From the NCBI RefSeq assembly GCF_000332215.1, contig NZ_ALWB01000025.1, positions 1 through 34,474 on the forward strand: DNA of 34,474 nt, given 5' to 3'. The stretch comes from Pseudanabaena biceps PCC 7429. Its GTDB lineage: Bacteria > Cyanobacteriota > Cyanobacteriia > Pseudanabaenales > Pseudanabaenaceae. This document shows positions 17,611-25,642 of this stretch, in pieces; within the stretch, counting starts at the first letter, position 1; each line of letters begins with the position of its first letter. The translations under genes were made by a program, and so were the position numbers. A model generated the notes under the pieces. The model did not search any database. It was not told where the DNA came from and was given only the letters and a program-made list of their open reading frames with translations.

Positions 17611-20600
17611 TTAAATTAGACCCTCAATCTGCTTAATTCCTTGCAAAATCTTTTCAAATATAGGGATAGCTTGGTCAGGAATTTGTCCTTGATGACTTTG
17701 AGATTCTAAGGAATCTGCAAGTTTAGCAATTCCATTAAAGCCTAAAGCAGTACTTGCCCCCTTAATAAGATGAGACTCGCGCTCAACTTCAAGATATTGA
17801 TGATTGACTATCGCTACTTTGAGTAAATGTAAATGCTCTGACAAAGAACTAACATAGGTTTCCAAGAGCTGCTTCCTAAAATCAGCATTACTATTAGATA
17901 TTTCCTCTAGATAACACCAATCAATCTCTAATTCACTAATATTAACATCGGGAATATTAACATCGGGAATATTAGCATCGGGAATATTAGCATCGATCAC
18001 AATTTCCACGGGACTTACATTTACAGGCAAACTATGAACGGAGTTATAGACACTCGCTAAATCATCATCCTGAGACGTAATAGGAATAACTTGACTCCAA
18101 TAGGAGATCATTGCCGCGAGTTCTTCCTTTCGTAAAGGTTTGCTGAGATAGTCATCCATTCCTGCGGCTAAACAGCGATCGCGATCGTCTTTCATCGCAT
18201 TGGCGGTCAAAGCAATAATAACTATTGGTCTGCGCTCATCTGCCTTAGATTCCAAATCACGAAGTTTTCTCGTTGTGACATATCCATCCAGTATGGGCAT
18301 CTGGCAATCCATCAGAATCATGTCATAGTGAATCTGCTCGACTAGCTCGAGAACTTCCTTGCCATTCCCCACCACATCAGCACTATAGCCCAAATTAAGG
18401 AGTTGGTTAATTGCAACTTTTTGGTTGATCGGGCTATCTTCGGCTACCAAAATTTTTAATTTAGAAGTAACAATGGGATCGAGGCTTTGATTATCATCTT
18501 TGCTGGGAACGATGGCAAGATCTGGAGGAAGCCCTTTAATGGAATTAATGATACTATTCAACAATCTAATCTTTTTGACTGGCTTACGGAGGTAATGGGC
18601 GAAACCAATATCTAGTAACCTTTTAACCTCATCAGTCCGATCAAGAGAACTAAGCATAATTAAATGGGTATTTTTTAGAATCGGTGATTCCTTAATTTGC
18701 TTACCCAAGCTTTCCCCATCGAGATCGGGCATTTGCATATCTAGTATCACAAGCTGATAAGGATCGCCAATATTAACTGCATGGATGAGATGGGACATTG
18801 CATCCATCGGATATTCAGTTATATCAACTCGCATATCCCAAGCACTCAGTTGATACTTGAGAATGCGGCAATTGGTAGAACTATCATCCACCACCAGTAC
18901 TCGCATTCCTTGCAAAGATGGCAAGTCATAGTTATCAGAAGGACAATTGGATTGCTTTTTAAAAAGAAGTTCAAAACTAAAGGTCGAGCCAAAATTTTCT
19001 TGACTCTCCAAATAAATTTTGCCGCCCATCAGCTCCACTATTTGCTTGCAAATGGCAAGTCCTAACCCCGTCCCTCCATAATGGCGGGTTGTCGATGCAT
19101 CCACTTGAGTGAAAGGTTGAAATAGTTTCGACTGTTCCCCCTTAGGAATACCAATGCCTGTATCAATTACGGCAAAACGTAGCGTGGCTTCGCTGTCATT
19201 TTCAGCAATTAGACTAACTTCAATCGTTATTTCTCCATGAATTGTAAATTTAATCGCATTATTGACTAAATTTAGTAAAACCTGACGTAATCTCCCCACA
19301 TCACCCTGTATACATTTGGGAACATCAGTATGGATAAAGGTAACTATCTCTAGTTCCTTACTCTGAGCAAAGGGGGCTAAAATTTCTGCTACCTCTTCAA
19401 TACTAATTTCCAGATCAAAGTCAAGGTTTTCTAGGAGCATTTCCCCAGCTTCCAACTTAGAAAAGTCCAGAATTTCATTGATGAGATTTAACAAGTGATC
19501 ACCACTACAACGAATCGTCTGGGCAAAGTCCCGCTGTTGATCGTTTAAAGTGGTATCCAGCAATAGTCCCGTCATCCCAATCACCGCATTCATGGGCGTA
19601 CGAATCTCATGACTCATCATCGCCAAAAAGGAGCTTTTAGCGATCGCAGCTTGCTCAGCATCGGCGCGTGCGATCTCTAAAGCAATATTCTGCTCTTGCA
19701 ATAGTTTGAGTTGTTTCTTCTCTTGAGCAAGCAATCGGGACTGAGCGATCGCAATCCCAATTTGATCGGCAAGTTGACTTAGCAAACTAATTTCAAAGGA
19801 TTCCCAATGTCTAGGTGACACACAGTGGTGAGCGATCAATAATCCCCATAGTTCCTCATTTTCAATAATCGGCACCACGAGATTAGCTTGTACCTGAAAT
19901 CTTGCCAAGAGTTGCTTATGACATTCGCTCAAATCAGAATCTTCTACGTGATCGATCGCCGATTTCTTTCCCTCTTTATAGGCTTGCCATTCTCCTGCTT
20001 GGAAACAAGTATCTTGTATATCTTGATTGAGCGAAGATATCCATTTAGGATCGACCGATTCCACCTCTACAGTTCCACTCCAATCATTATAAAAGCGATA
20101 GATAATAACACGATCGGTCTTCAGAAAATTGCGAATTTCCTTAACGGCGGTATTCAAAATTTCTGGGAGATCTAGGGATTGACGAATGCGAAGAGCAATA
20201 TCGGAAAGGAGCATCGATCGCCAGTTCTGTTTATGAAGTTCCCTCTCTATTTTGCGTTTCTCCATAAATTGCCCCATTTGCCTACCTATGGCGGCAATAA
20301 AGTTCATCAGTTCCAGATTCGACTGTTGGTACTGACGACTAAACATCGTAATTATGGCTAAAGTTGATTTATGTTCCCCTTGGATCGGGAAACTAAAGGC
20401 ATAGTTTAAACCTAAATTCTTGACAGCTTCGGAATTGCGAAAAGTGGGATATTCATCAATTTTAATCCACTTAGCTGCCCCCTCTGCCCAAACCGAACCG
20501 ATTAATCCCGTCCCATATTCAATGGACATTAATTGATGCGTTTGAATTAATTCTGTCGCATTAATTTCAGGTCTAGCATAGCCCACCATTAATTGTAAAG

Positions 20601-22056
20601 CACGAGGATAGGTAATCGTGCTCCAAAGTTCGCCAACATCCCAAGCCAATTGTTCACATAGGGTTTCTAAGATCCTCGTTGCCGCTTTATTAAAGGTTGA
20701 TGATTCCGCCAGAATTCGCCCAATTTGATTCTGAGCGATCGCTAACTTTTCGGTTTGCCGACGGCGATGGCGATCACGCTCGGCTTGCTTTTGAACGGTA
20801 ATATCCTTGGCAACACCGAGAAATCCTGTTATTTCTCCTTCAGTACTACGAATGGTAGTCATCGATAGCAAAACAGGAAGGCGATCGCCATTCTTTCGCA
20901 CATAAGTCCATTCTTTCTCAAACACTTCGCCCAATTTTGTCTGGGCAGCAAACAAATCAAAGCCCTCAATCGTTTGATTTAACTCAACGGATAATTGCAG
21001 TGATCGCTCACTAATTTCATAGCGATCGTGAAAAGTCATCAAACTTTCGTTAATTATTTCTGAGGCTTTATAACCCAGCATTGCTTCTGCACCAGCGTTA
21101 AAGGATTGAATCACCCCTTGTAAATCCGTGGAAATAATCGCAAAATTAACGCTATCTAAAATTGCCTGTTGAAACGTTGATAGCTTTAGTAATTGCGCTT
21201 CAGCAGCTTTGCGATCGCTAATATCACGGATGATCTTAGAAGCACCCACAATCTGCCCCGAAGAATTCACTAATGGCGAAAGAGTTACCGCAACATTTCG
21301 AGGAGTACCATCCTTACAAAGACGGATAGTTTCAAAATGATCACCTCGTTCACCGTGGTTCAGGAGATTAAGGCTCCGCTCATTCTCATGTATGCGATCG
21401 GGAGGAAAAAGCATGAGAATTGAGCGTCCAAGCGCTTCGGCTTCGGTATAGCCAAATAGTCTGACAGCAGCAGGGTTCCAACTAGTAATATTCCCTTCTA
21501 TGGTCTTAGTGATAATCGCATCATCTGAGCACTCAACTACGGAAGTTAGCAACCTCGATATTTGATTATGGAGCCGCAACTCTAAGAGACTCATGACTAA
21601 ACGGCTGAGAGCTTCCAGTTGTTGGATCTGTTGTGGGGTCAGATCTCGCGGTTGACGATCAAGGACACATAGAGTCCCCAAGGTAAAATTATCACTAGTC
21701 TTTAAGGGGACACCTGCATAAAAACGAATATTCGGATCGCCAACCACCAAAGGATTATCAGCAAACCGATAATCTTGAGTAGCATCGGAAACATGCAAGA
21801 TCGCATTTTCAGCAACCGCATGACCACAAAAGGAAATATCTCTTGGGGTCTCCGTTGCATCAAGCCCCACCCGTGATTTAAACCATTGCCGATCGCGATC
21901 AACAAGAGAGATCAGAGCGATCGGCGTACCACAAATGTCAGCGGCTAGATGGGTCAAGTCGTCATATTCTTGCTCTGGCAAGGTATCAAGAATATGGTAA
22001 CGATCCAGCGCCACTAGGCGATCGCTTTCATTCAATGGTATTTGAGGCTTTAGCAT
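17611..22056 (-). CDS. Large hybrid histidine kinase with GAF, PAS and cyanobacteriochrome-like GAF sensors
   Basis: A soluble 1481-aa phosphorelay kinase. Domain order: GAF1 (about 15-160), PAS1 (170-285), PAS2 (292-424), GAF2 (445-600), GAF3 (620-775), coiled coil, HisKA with H816 in [13 protein letters not shown], HATPase (G1 VIDTGIGI, G2 [10 protein letters not shown]), REC1 with D1106 in [15 protein letters not shown]2 with D1250 in [11 protein letters not shown], and HPt with H1429 in [15 protein letters not shown]3 has the DXCF motif (D682-T-C684-F) and a Cys-His pair (C712-H713) before [11 protein letters not shown], the two cysteine sites of DXCF cyanobacteriochromes, so it may bind a bilin. 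A NIPD[A/V] repeat lies before the HPt. The ATG at 22056 is preferred to the TTG at 22074. Confidence 0.92.
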   Translation of the reverse strand: MLKPQIPLNESDRLVALDRYHILDTLPEQEYDDLTHLAADICGTPIALISLVDRDRQWFKSRVGLDATETPRDISFCGHAVAENAILHVSDATQDYRFADNPLVVGDPNIRFYAGVPLKTSDNFTLGTLCVLDRQPRDLTPQQIQQLEALSRLVMSLLELRLHNQISRLLTSVVECSDDAIITKTIEGNITSWNPAAVRLFGYTEAEALGRSILMLFPPDRIHENERSLNLLNHGERGDHFETIRLCKDGTPRNVAVTLSPLVNSSGQIVGASKIIRDISDRKAAEAQLLKLSTFQQAILDSVNFAIISTDLQGVIQSFNAGAEAMLGYKASEIINESLMTFHDRYEISERSLQLSVELNQTIEGFDLFAAQTKLGEVFEKEWTYVRKNGDRLPVLLSMTTIRSTEGEITGFLGVAKDITVQKQAERDRHRRRQTEKLAIAQNQIGRILAESSTFNKAATRILETLCEQLAWDVGELWSTITYPRALQLMVGYARPEINATELIQTHQLMSIEYGTGLIGSVWAEGAAKWIKIDEYPTFRNSEAVKNLGLNYAFSFPIQGEHKSTLAIITMFSRQYQQSNLELMNFIAAIGRQMGQFMEKRKIERELHKQNWRSMLLSDIALRIRQSLDLPEILNTAVKEIRNFLKTDRVIIYRFYNDWSGTVEVESVDPKWISSLNQDIQDTCFQAGEWQAYKEGKKSAIDHVEDSDLSECHKQLLARFQVQANLVVPIIENEELWGLLIAHHCVSPRHWESFEISLLSQLADQIGIAIAQSRLLAQEKKQLKLLQEQNIALEIARADAEQAAIAKSSFLAMMSHEIRTPMNAVIGMTGLLLDTTLNDQQRDFAQTIRCSGDHLLNLINEILDFSKLEAGEMLLENLDFDLEISIEEVAEILAPFAQSKELEIVTFIHTDVPKCIQGDVGRLRQVLLNLVNNAIKFTIHGEITIEVSLIAENDSEATLRFAVIDTGIGIPKGEQSKLFQPFTQVDASTTRHYGGTGLGLAICKQIVELMGGKIYLESQENFGSTFSFELLFKKQSNCPSDNYDLPSLQGMRVLVVDDSSTNCRILKYQLSAWDMRVDITEYPMDAMSHLIHAVNIGDPYQLVILDMQMPDLDGESLGKQIKESPILKNTHLIMLSSLDRTDEVKRLLDIGFAHYLRKPVKKIRLLNSIINSIKGLPPDLAIVPSKDDNQSLDPIVTSKLKILVAEDSPINQKVAINQLLNLGYSADVVGNGKEVLELVEQIHYDMILMDCQMPILDGYVTTRKLRDLESKADERRPIVIIALTANAMKDDRDRCLAAGMDDYLSKPLRKEELAAMISYWSQVIPITSQDDDLASVYNSVHSLPVNVSPVEIVIDANIPDANIPDVNIPDVNISELEIDWCYLEEISNSNADFRKQLLETYVSSLSEHLHLLKVAIVNHQYLEVERESHLIKGASTALGFNGIAKLADSLESQSHQGQIPDQAIPIFEKILQGIKQIEGLI
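17941..18000 (-). repeat. Four tandem 15-bp repeats inside the kinase gene
   Basis: Units ATTAACATCGGGAAT, the same again, ATTAGCATCGGGAAT and ATTAGCATCGATCAC follow each other without gap. In the protein they give a repeated five-residue unit ([10 protein letters not shown]) between REC2 and HPt. As the unit is a multiple of three, copy-number change would alter only linker length. Confidence 0.85.
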
Positions 22057-22088
22057 GAAATTAAGTTTGCCCAAACGAATATGAATAC

Positions 22089-22138
22089 AAAAAACTAAAT
22101 TAAAAAACTAAATTAAAAAACTAAATTAAAAAACTAAT
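22089..22138. repeat. 13-bp tandem repeat (3.8 copies) upstream of the large kinase
   Basis: The unit AAAAAACTAAATT occurs three times perfectly (22089, 22102 and 22115) and once partially up to 22138. There it runs into the start of a family B element. It lies 33 bases upstream of the kinase ATG at 22056, in its presumed leader or promoter. Confidence 0.85.
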
Positions 22139-22239
22139 ACCAATTCACGAAAGTGTGACAACAATTTTATGAATAACAAAACAAGTCCAGTAAGGGTTTT
22201 CACAGCTCAAAATAGCTACGCCATTTTGAGCTGTGGTAT
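22137..22239 (+). repeat. Family B MITE-like element, 103 bp
   Basis: The element starts ATACCAATTCACGAAAGTG and ends GCTGTGGTAT. Its 3' half is a hairpin (22201-22235, CACAGCTCAAAAT stem, CTACG region at the apex). TAA flanks it on both sides (CTAA before TACC, TAA after GGTA). It lies in the upstream region of the large kinase. Confidence 0.8.
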
Positions 22240-22393
22240 AAAACAACATTCAAGCGATCAAGATCTAAAAATATCGGAAAATATAAGCCGCACTGAAGTA
22301 TATTATCGCTCCAAGTAGTTCAGAGTAGTTCGGCATAGTTAAAAACAAAAATGAGTGGCGGTGCAAAGCGCCGCCACTCAGAGTCTTGGAGTT
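22240..22393. repeat. Spacer with partial family A arm and hairpin 22352-22380
   Basis: The left arm AGTAGTTCGGCATAGTTAAAAA (22326 onwards) belongs to family A. It is followed by a 13-bp stem with one G-U type pair, TGAGTGGCGGTGC, and an AAA loop. The right arm of family A is missing. The hairpin lies just past the stop codon of the MocR gene and may terminate it. Confidence 0.6.
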
Positions 22394-23851
22394 TCAGATA
22401 TTTTGCTTGAGGATATCCCCCAATAGGCAAATACCACGCTCGATATTTTCTAGAGATTGAGAGAAGTTCAAACGCAAAGCTGGATAACCTTGCCCATCGG
22501 GAAAGAAAACTTTGCCACTACCGATTAACACCTTTTGAGTAGCAGCCTGCTGACTAACTAATTGGAGTGGCGTGGAGTTGGGCAATTGCACCCAGATAAA
22601 TAGCCCACCATTTGGCACTGTCCAACGTACAGTGCTAGGGAAATATTGTTCCATTGATTGCAACATCAGATCATGTCTTTGATGGTTGATGGAACGCAAA
22701 TGATTGAGATGGCGGCGATAATGTCCAGAGGCAATATATTCACTAGCGATCGCTTGGGTCACTGTAGAAACATGCAAATCGTGCAGCAGCTTGATTTCTA
22801 CTAATGATTGATAGTGCTTGCCCGAAGACACCATATAACCAACCCGCAAACCAGGCATCAGCGTTTTAGAAAACGTCCCAATGTAAGTTACTAAATCACT
22901 ACTATCTAACACTTTCAGAGGGGGTGGTGCAGGTTGAAAATTCAATCCTTCATAGGCGTTATCCTCTAAAATTGGGCAATTGTACTTCTCAGCTAAAGAG
23001 ATTAATTCCCTCCGATGGGCTTGCGATGTCGTAATCCCCGTAGGGTTATGAAGAGTACTAACGGTATAAATCAACTTAGGTTGATGGCTTCGTAGATATT
23101 GATGGAGCAGTTCAAGATTCATACCATCCTTTTGCATAGGAATACCAATTACTTTAATCCCCATCTTTTCTAGGATGGCGATCGCACCATGATAGGTTGG
23201 ACTCTCAACGATTGCCCAATCTCCCGCCTGCAAATAGTACTGAAAAGCCAAAGATAAAGCCTGTTTGGAACCATTGGTAATAATTAAATTATCCGCAGAA
23301 ACCTCCAAGCCTAATTTCCAAGCCAACATTTGTGCCAACTGCTTGCGCAGCGTAAATTGTCCTTGCGGAGCATCATAACTGAAGAGAACATCGGCAACCT
23401 GAGTCATCGCTCGGCGCGAAATCCGCGCTAGATCCTCTAGTCCCGATGGGCGAGGAAATCCCGAAGTAAAGTCAATCACATCTGGATCCAATTGAGCTTG
23501 AATAGAACTCATGTACTGATCGATAAAAGATTCTCCCCATTTACTGGGAATCACGACTTCCTGTGCAGGCTCAAGAGTCGAGCTACGTTCAGAAAAATTA
23601 ACATTATCTGTCACAAAATTAGTCACAAAGTATCCCGCCCCCTGTTTCGCCTCAACTAAACCATCCGCCTCTAGAACACTATAGGCTTCAATCACTGTCA
23701 ATTTATTTACCTGTACGCTCTCAGCAAGGGCGCGAATCGATGGCAGTTGCTCTCCTGCTTGCAGCGATCCTGACGTAATCAAGTGCTTAATGCGATCGCG
23801 GATTTGCAGGTAAATGGGCTCTTGAGCCGAGCGATTTAAGGGAATTCTCAT
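22394..23851 (-). CDS. MocR/PdxR-type transcriptional regulator (GntR wHTH fused to aminotransferase fold)
   Basis: This 485-aa regulator joins an N-terminal GntR winged helix (PIYLQIRDRIKHLI, then GEQLPSIRALAESVQVNKLT) to a fold-type I PLP aminotransferase-like domain. The PLP lysine is K329 in GTFSKTLMPGLRVGY. Other cofactor-site signatures are TNGSKQALSL, HNPTG and EDNAYEG. Family members sense PLP or amino-acid-like ligands and control nearby genes. The start at 23851 (MRIPLNRSAQEP) is taken instead of a TTG at 23878. Three copies of a CTAG(T/A)ACAGTT sequence lie 58-115 bases upstream, between this gene and the divergent 79-aa gene. Which metabolic genes it controls is not visible. Confidence 0.92.
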   Translation of the reverse strand: MRIPLNRSAQEPIYLQIRDRIKHLITSGSLQAGEQLPSIRALAESVQVNKLTVIEAYSVLEADGLVEAKQGAGYFVTNFVTDNVNFSERSSTLEPAQEVVIPSKWGESFIDQYMSSIQAQLDPDVIDFTSGFPRPSGLEDLARISRRAMTQVADVLFSYDAPQGQFTLRKQLAQMLAWKLGLEVSADNLIITNGSKQALSLAFQYYLQAGDWAIVESPTYHGAIAILEKMGIKVIGIPMQKDGMNLELLHQYLRSHQPKLIYTVSTLHNPTGITTSQAHRRELISLAEKYNCPILEDNAYEGLNFQPAPPPLKVLDSSDLVTYIGTFSKTLMPGLRVGYMVSSGKHYQSLVEIKLLHDLHVSTVTQAIASEYIASGHYRRHLNHLRSINHQRHDLMLQSMEQYFPSTVRWTVPNGGLFIWVQLPNSTPLQLVSQQAATQKVLIGSGKVFFPDGQGYPALRLNFSQSLENIERGICLLGDILKQNI

Positions 23852-23908
23852 GGGGTAAGCATCGCGAAGATGATGCAAGCAGTATATAGCGATCGCCCAT
23901 CAACTTGC

Positions 23909-23966
23909 CTAGTACAGTTTTCGCAAATCTTACTAGAACAGTTTTATTTTTTGGCAACTGTACTAG
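23909..23966. promoter_or_regulatory. Putative MocR operator: two direct and one inverted repeat
   Basis: CTAGTACAGTTTT (23909-23921) and CTAGAACAGTTTT (23933-23945) form direct repeats 24 bases apart. AACTGTACTAG (23956-23966) is the exact inverse of the first 11 bases of site one. GabR/PdxR-type proteins are known to bind paired direct repeats, so these sites probably serve the adjacent regulator. No search for more sites was possible. Confidence 0.72.
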
Positions 23967-24058
23967 TAAAAGTTATCAAATCTGTACCTTCATTTTTTTT
24001 GTATTAAAAGATACAAGTAATAGACATTCACTACCAACGACTACTCTTTCCCAAAATT

Positions 24059-24298
24059 ATGAGAGTCTCTTTTATTCCCGATAATCTATGGAATGCTTTG
24101 AGTAAATCCTTCCAAAATTTATTTGAAACATTTTTTCATTACAGTTTTTGTTACAATGAAGAAGTCCAAGTTTGGCAAAAGTGCGATCGCCACGGCAATA
24201 CCTACTGGTATGTTTACGATCCGAAGACAGGACATTCGGCTCACTTAGGTTCGGAAGAAGAAGTGATGAGTTGGATTGAAAGTCACTATTATTTCTAA
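24059..24298 (+). CDS. Small hypothetical protein, 79 aa
   Basis: A small soluble protein I do not recognise. It has an amphipathic N-terminal half (DNLWNALSKSFQNLFETFF) and a C-terminal half rich in aromatic residues with VWQKCDRHGNTYWYVYDP and EEEVMSWIES. The latter looks like a small beta-hairpin domain as seen in short cyanobacterial conserved proteins. It is divergent from the MocR regulator with the operator-like sites in between, so it is the first candidate for MocR control. The ATG at 24059 has no evident ribosome site. The stop TAA (24296-24298) is the first triplet of a family A repeat. A minus-strand frame of similar length overlaps it but looks less protein-like. Confidence 0.65.
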   Translation: MRVSFIPDNLWNALSKSFQNLFETFFHYSFCYNEEVQVWQKCDRHGNTYWYVYDPKTGHSAHLGSEEEVMSWIESHYYF

Positions 24299-24400
24299 GT
24301 AGTTCAGCATAACTAAAAACCAAAACCAGAAGAGCGTACCGCCCGCTAAGCGGGCGGTACGCTCTTCTAGGTTTTAAGTTTACGTATGCTTAGCTACTTA
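24296..24400. repeat. Family A MITE-like element, 105 bp, complete
   Basis: The left end is TAAGTAGTTCAGCATAACTA and the right end TATGCTTAGCTACTTA. A perfect 19-bp hairpin lies in the centre (24328-24346 with 24350-24368, loop TAA). Both ends supply stop codons to neighbouring genes: TAA for the 79-aa gene, and the TAA at offset 8 of the right end for the exonuclease gene on the minus strand. Confidence 0.85.
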
Positions 24401-25160
24401 ATTTTTCAGCTAAATCCTCAACACCTTTACGTTGGTATAGATTGACCTGTCGATGGCGCGAGAATCTCGATTTGATCGTCGTCGCTGCCACTAAATCCTC
24501 GGCTTCATTTACAGAAATCTGTAAAATCATGGCAATATCTTCGATCGAAAGCCATTGATGCCCAAACAGATTTAAAATTTCATCGTCATCCGCATTAAGA
24601 ATTTGAGAAAATAGTTTCTCTAAAAGCAACCAACAGGCGATCGCATCTGACTCGGCCCGATGAGACTTACCGACATCAAATCCATAATGCTTCACTAACT
24701 TAGGTAGCGATCGCGATGGCAAATGGGGTAGTAATAGTCTGGAGAGCATCACAGTACAAAGCTGAATGGGAGCGCGATAATCAATACCTAATCGATAGTA
24801 TTCCGCCTTCAAAAATGAGTAGTCAAACCCAATATTATGGGCGGTAAGCACGCCAGTTTGTAACATGGGAAGGTATTCAGGCAAAATGCGATCGCTACTA
24901 TCAACATTACTCACCATCTGTTGCGAGATTCCCGTAAACTTAACTATTTGTTCAGGAATCTCTATCTGAGGATTGATGAGGTCGGTCGAGATTTGCTGAA
25001 TGCCATCTTTAAGGGTTGCTTGCAGAACGGAAATCTCAATAATGCGATCGCGATCGCTATTTCCTCCCGTAGTTTCTAAATCAACTACTGTAAATATTTC
25101 TGTACTGAGATGGCGATAGTAAGTGAGGATGTCAGTAGAGCGATTGGCATTAATTTTCAT
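24390..25160 (-). CDS. DnaQ-like 3'-5' exonuclease (DEDDh)
   Basis: A 256-aa exonuclease of the DNA polymerase III epsilon/RNase T superfamily. Exo I is TVVDLETTGG (D27, E29), Exo II is LTAHNIGFDYSFL (D113), and Exo III is SHRAESDAIA (H167, D172), so all DEDDh catalytic residues are present. The C-terminal 70 residues include an LSIEDIAMILQISVNEAEDL helix pair like a small helix-turn-helix. Whether it proofreads for a polymerase or trims other nucleic acids cannot be told. The last three codons and the stop (TTA AGT AGC TAA) come from the end of the family A element, so the original C-terminus was probably different. Confidence 0.88.
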   Translation of the reverse strand: MKINANRSTDILTYYRHLSTEIFTVVDLETTGGNSDRDRIIEISVLQATLKDGIQQISTDLINPQIEIPEQIVKFTGISQQMVSNVDSSDRILPEYLPMLQTGVLTAHNIGFDYSFLKAEYYRLGIDYRAPIQLCTVMLSRLLLPHLPSRSLPKLVKHYGFDVGKSHRAESDAIACWLLLEKLFSQILNADDDEILNLFGHQWLSIEDIAMILQISVNEAEDLVAATTIKSRFSRHRQVNLYQRKGVEDLAEKLSS

Positions 25161-25196
25161 CAGTTTTAATTTAAATTAATTTGAATTATTTGGAAT

Positions 25197-25404
25197 TATG
25201 TAGTTTGGCATAAGTAATACCAATTCACGAAAGTGAGCCAACACTTAAATGAATTAAAAAGCAAACTCCATAAGGTTTTGAGATTCCAAAAATGGCGTTG
25301 CCATTTTTGGAATTGGTATAAAAACCAAAACCAGAGAGCGTATCGCCCACTACGCGGGCGGTACGCTCGTCTAGGTTTTAAGTTTACTTATGCTTAGCTA
25401 CTTA
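25197..25404. repeat. Family A element split by a family B element (nested)
   Basis: A family A left end (TATGTAGTTTGGCATAAG) is interrupted at TAA by a 101-bp family B core plus a repeated TAA. It then continues AAACCAAAACCAGAGAGCG through the hairpin to TATGCTTAGCTACTTA. The 208 bases equal 104 + 101 + 3. Nearly identical 22-base sequences (25181-25202 and 25407-25428, one mismatch) flank the composite. Confidence 0.82.
25217..25319 (+). repeat. Family B MITE-like element, 103 bp, inserted in family A
   Basis: It begins ATACCAATTCACGAAAGTG, ends GGAATTGGTAT, and has a perfect 14-bp hairpin near the right end (ATTCCAAAAATGGC, loop GTT). TAA is present before TACC and after GGTA. The uninterrupted family A sequence at 24306 has one TAA at this point. 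Confidence 0.85.
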
Positions 25405-25642
25405 TTTTGAATTATTTTGAATTATGTAAAAATACAGCTCATGGCTTAGGAGCAATCTAAATCTATGCGTTACCCTCGCTCGCGAAGAATTTAGGATTAC
25501 TATAGCAATCCTAGCGAAGTCAAAGCTGCTCTCACCTCATTTAGGAGCGCTATAGTTACGAAAAAATCAAAACTTCGGGTTACTTTTCTGCATGAAGAGC
25601 GATCGCTTAAAATTGCAGGATGCACTCTGCAAATTGATCCGA
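25405..25642. other. Spacer upstream of tex with small inverted repeat
   Basis: Besides the flanking direct repeat, this holds an inverted repeat TAGGATT (25492-25498) / AATCCTA (25507-25513) around CTATAG. It also contains ATTTAGGAGCGCTATAG, which resembles the first arm and suggests a decayed repeat. No promoter could be assigned with confidence. Confidence 0.4.

Noticed and set aside
24072-24323. 83-codon minus-strand frame opposite the 79-aa gene
   Set aside because: It is antisense to the better-looking plus-strand gene, enters the repeat element and has no recognisable features.
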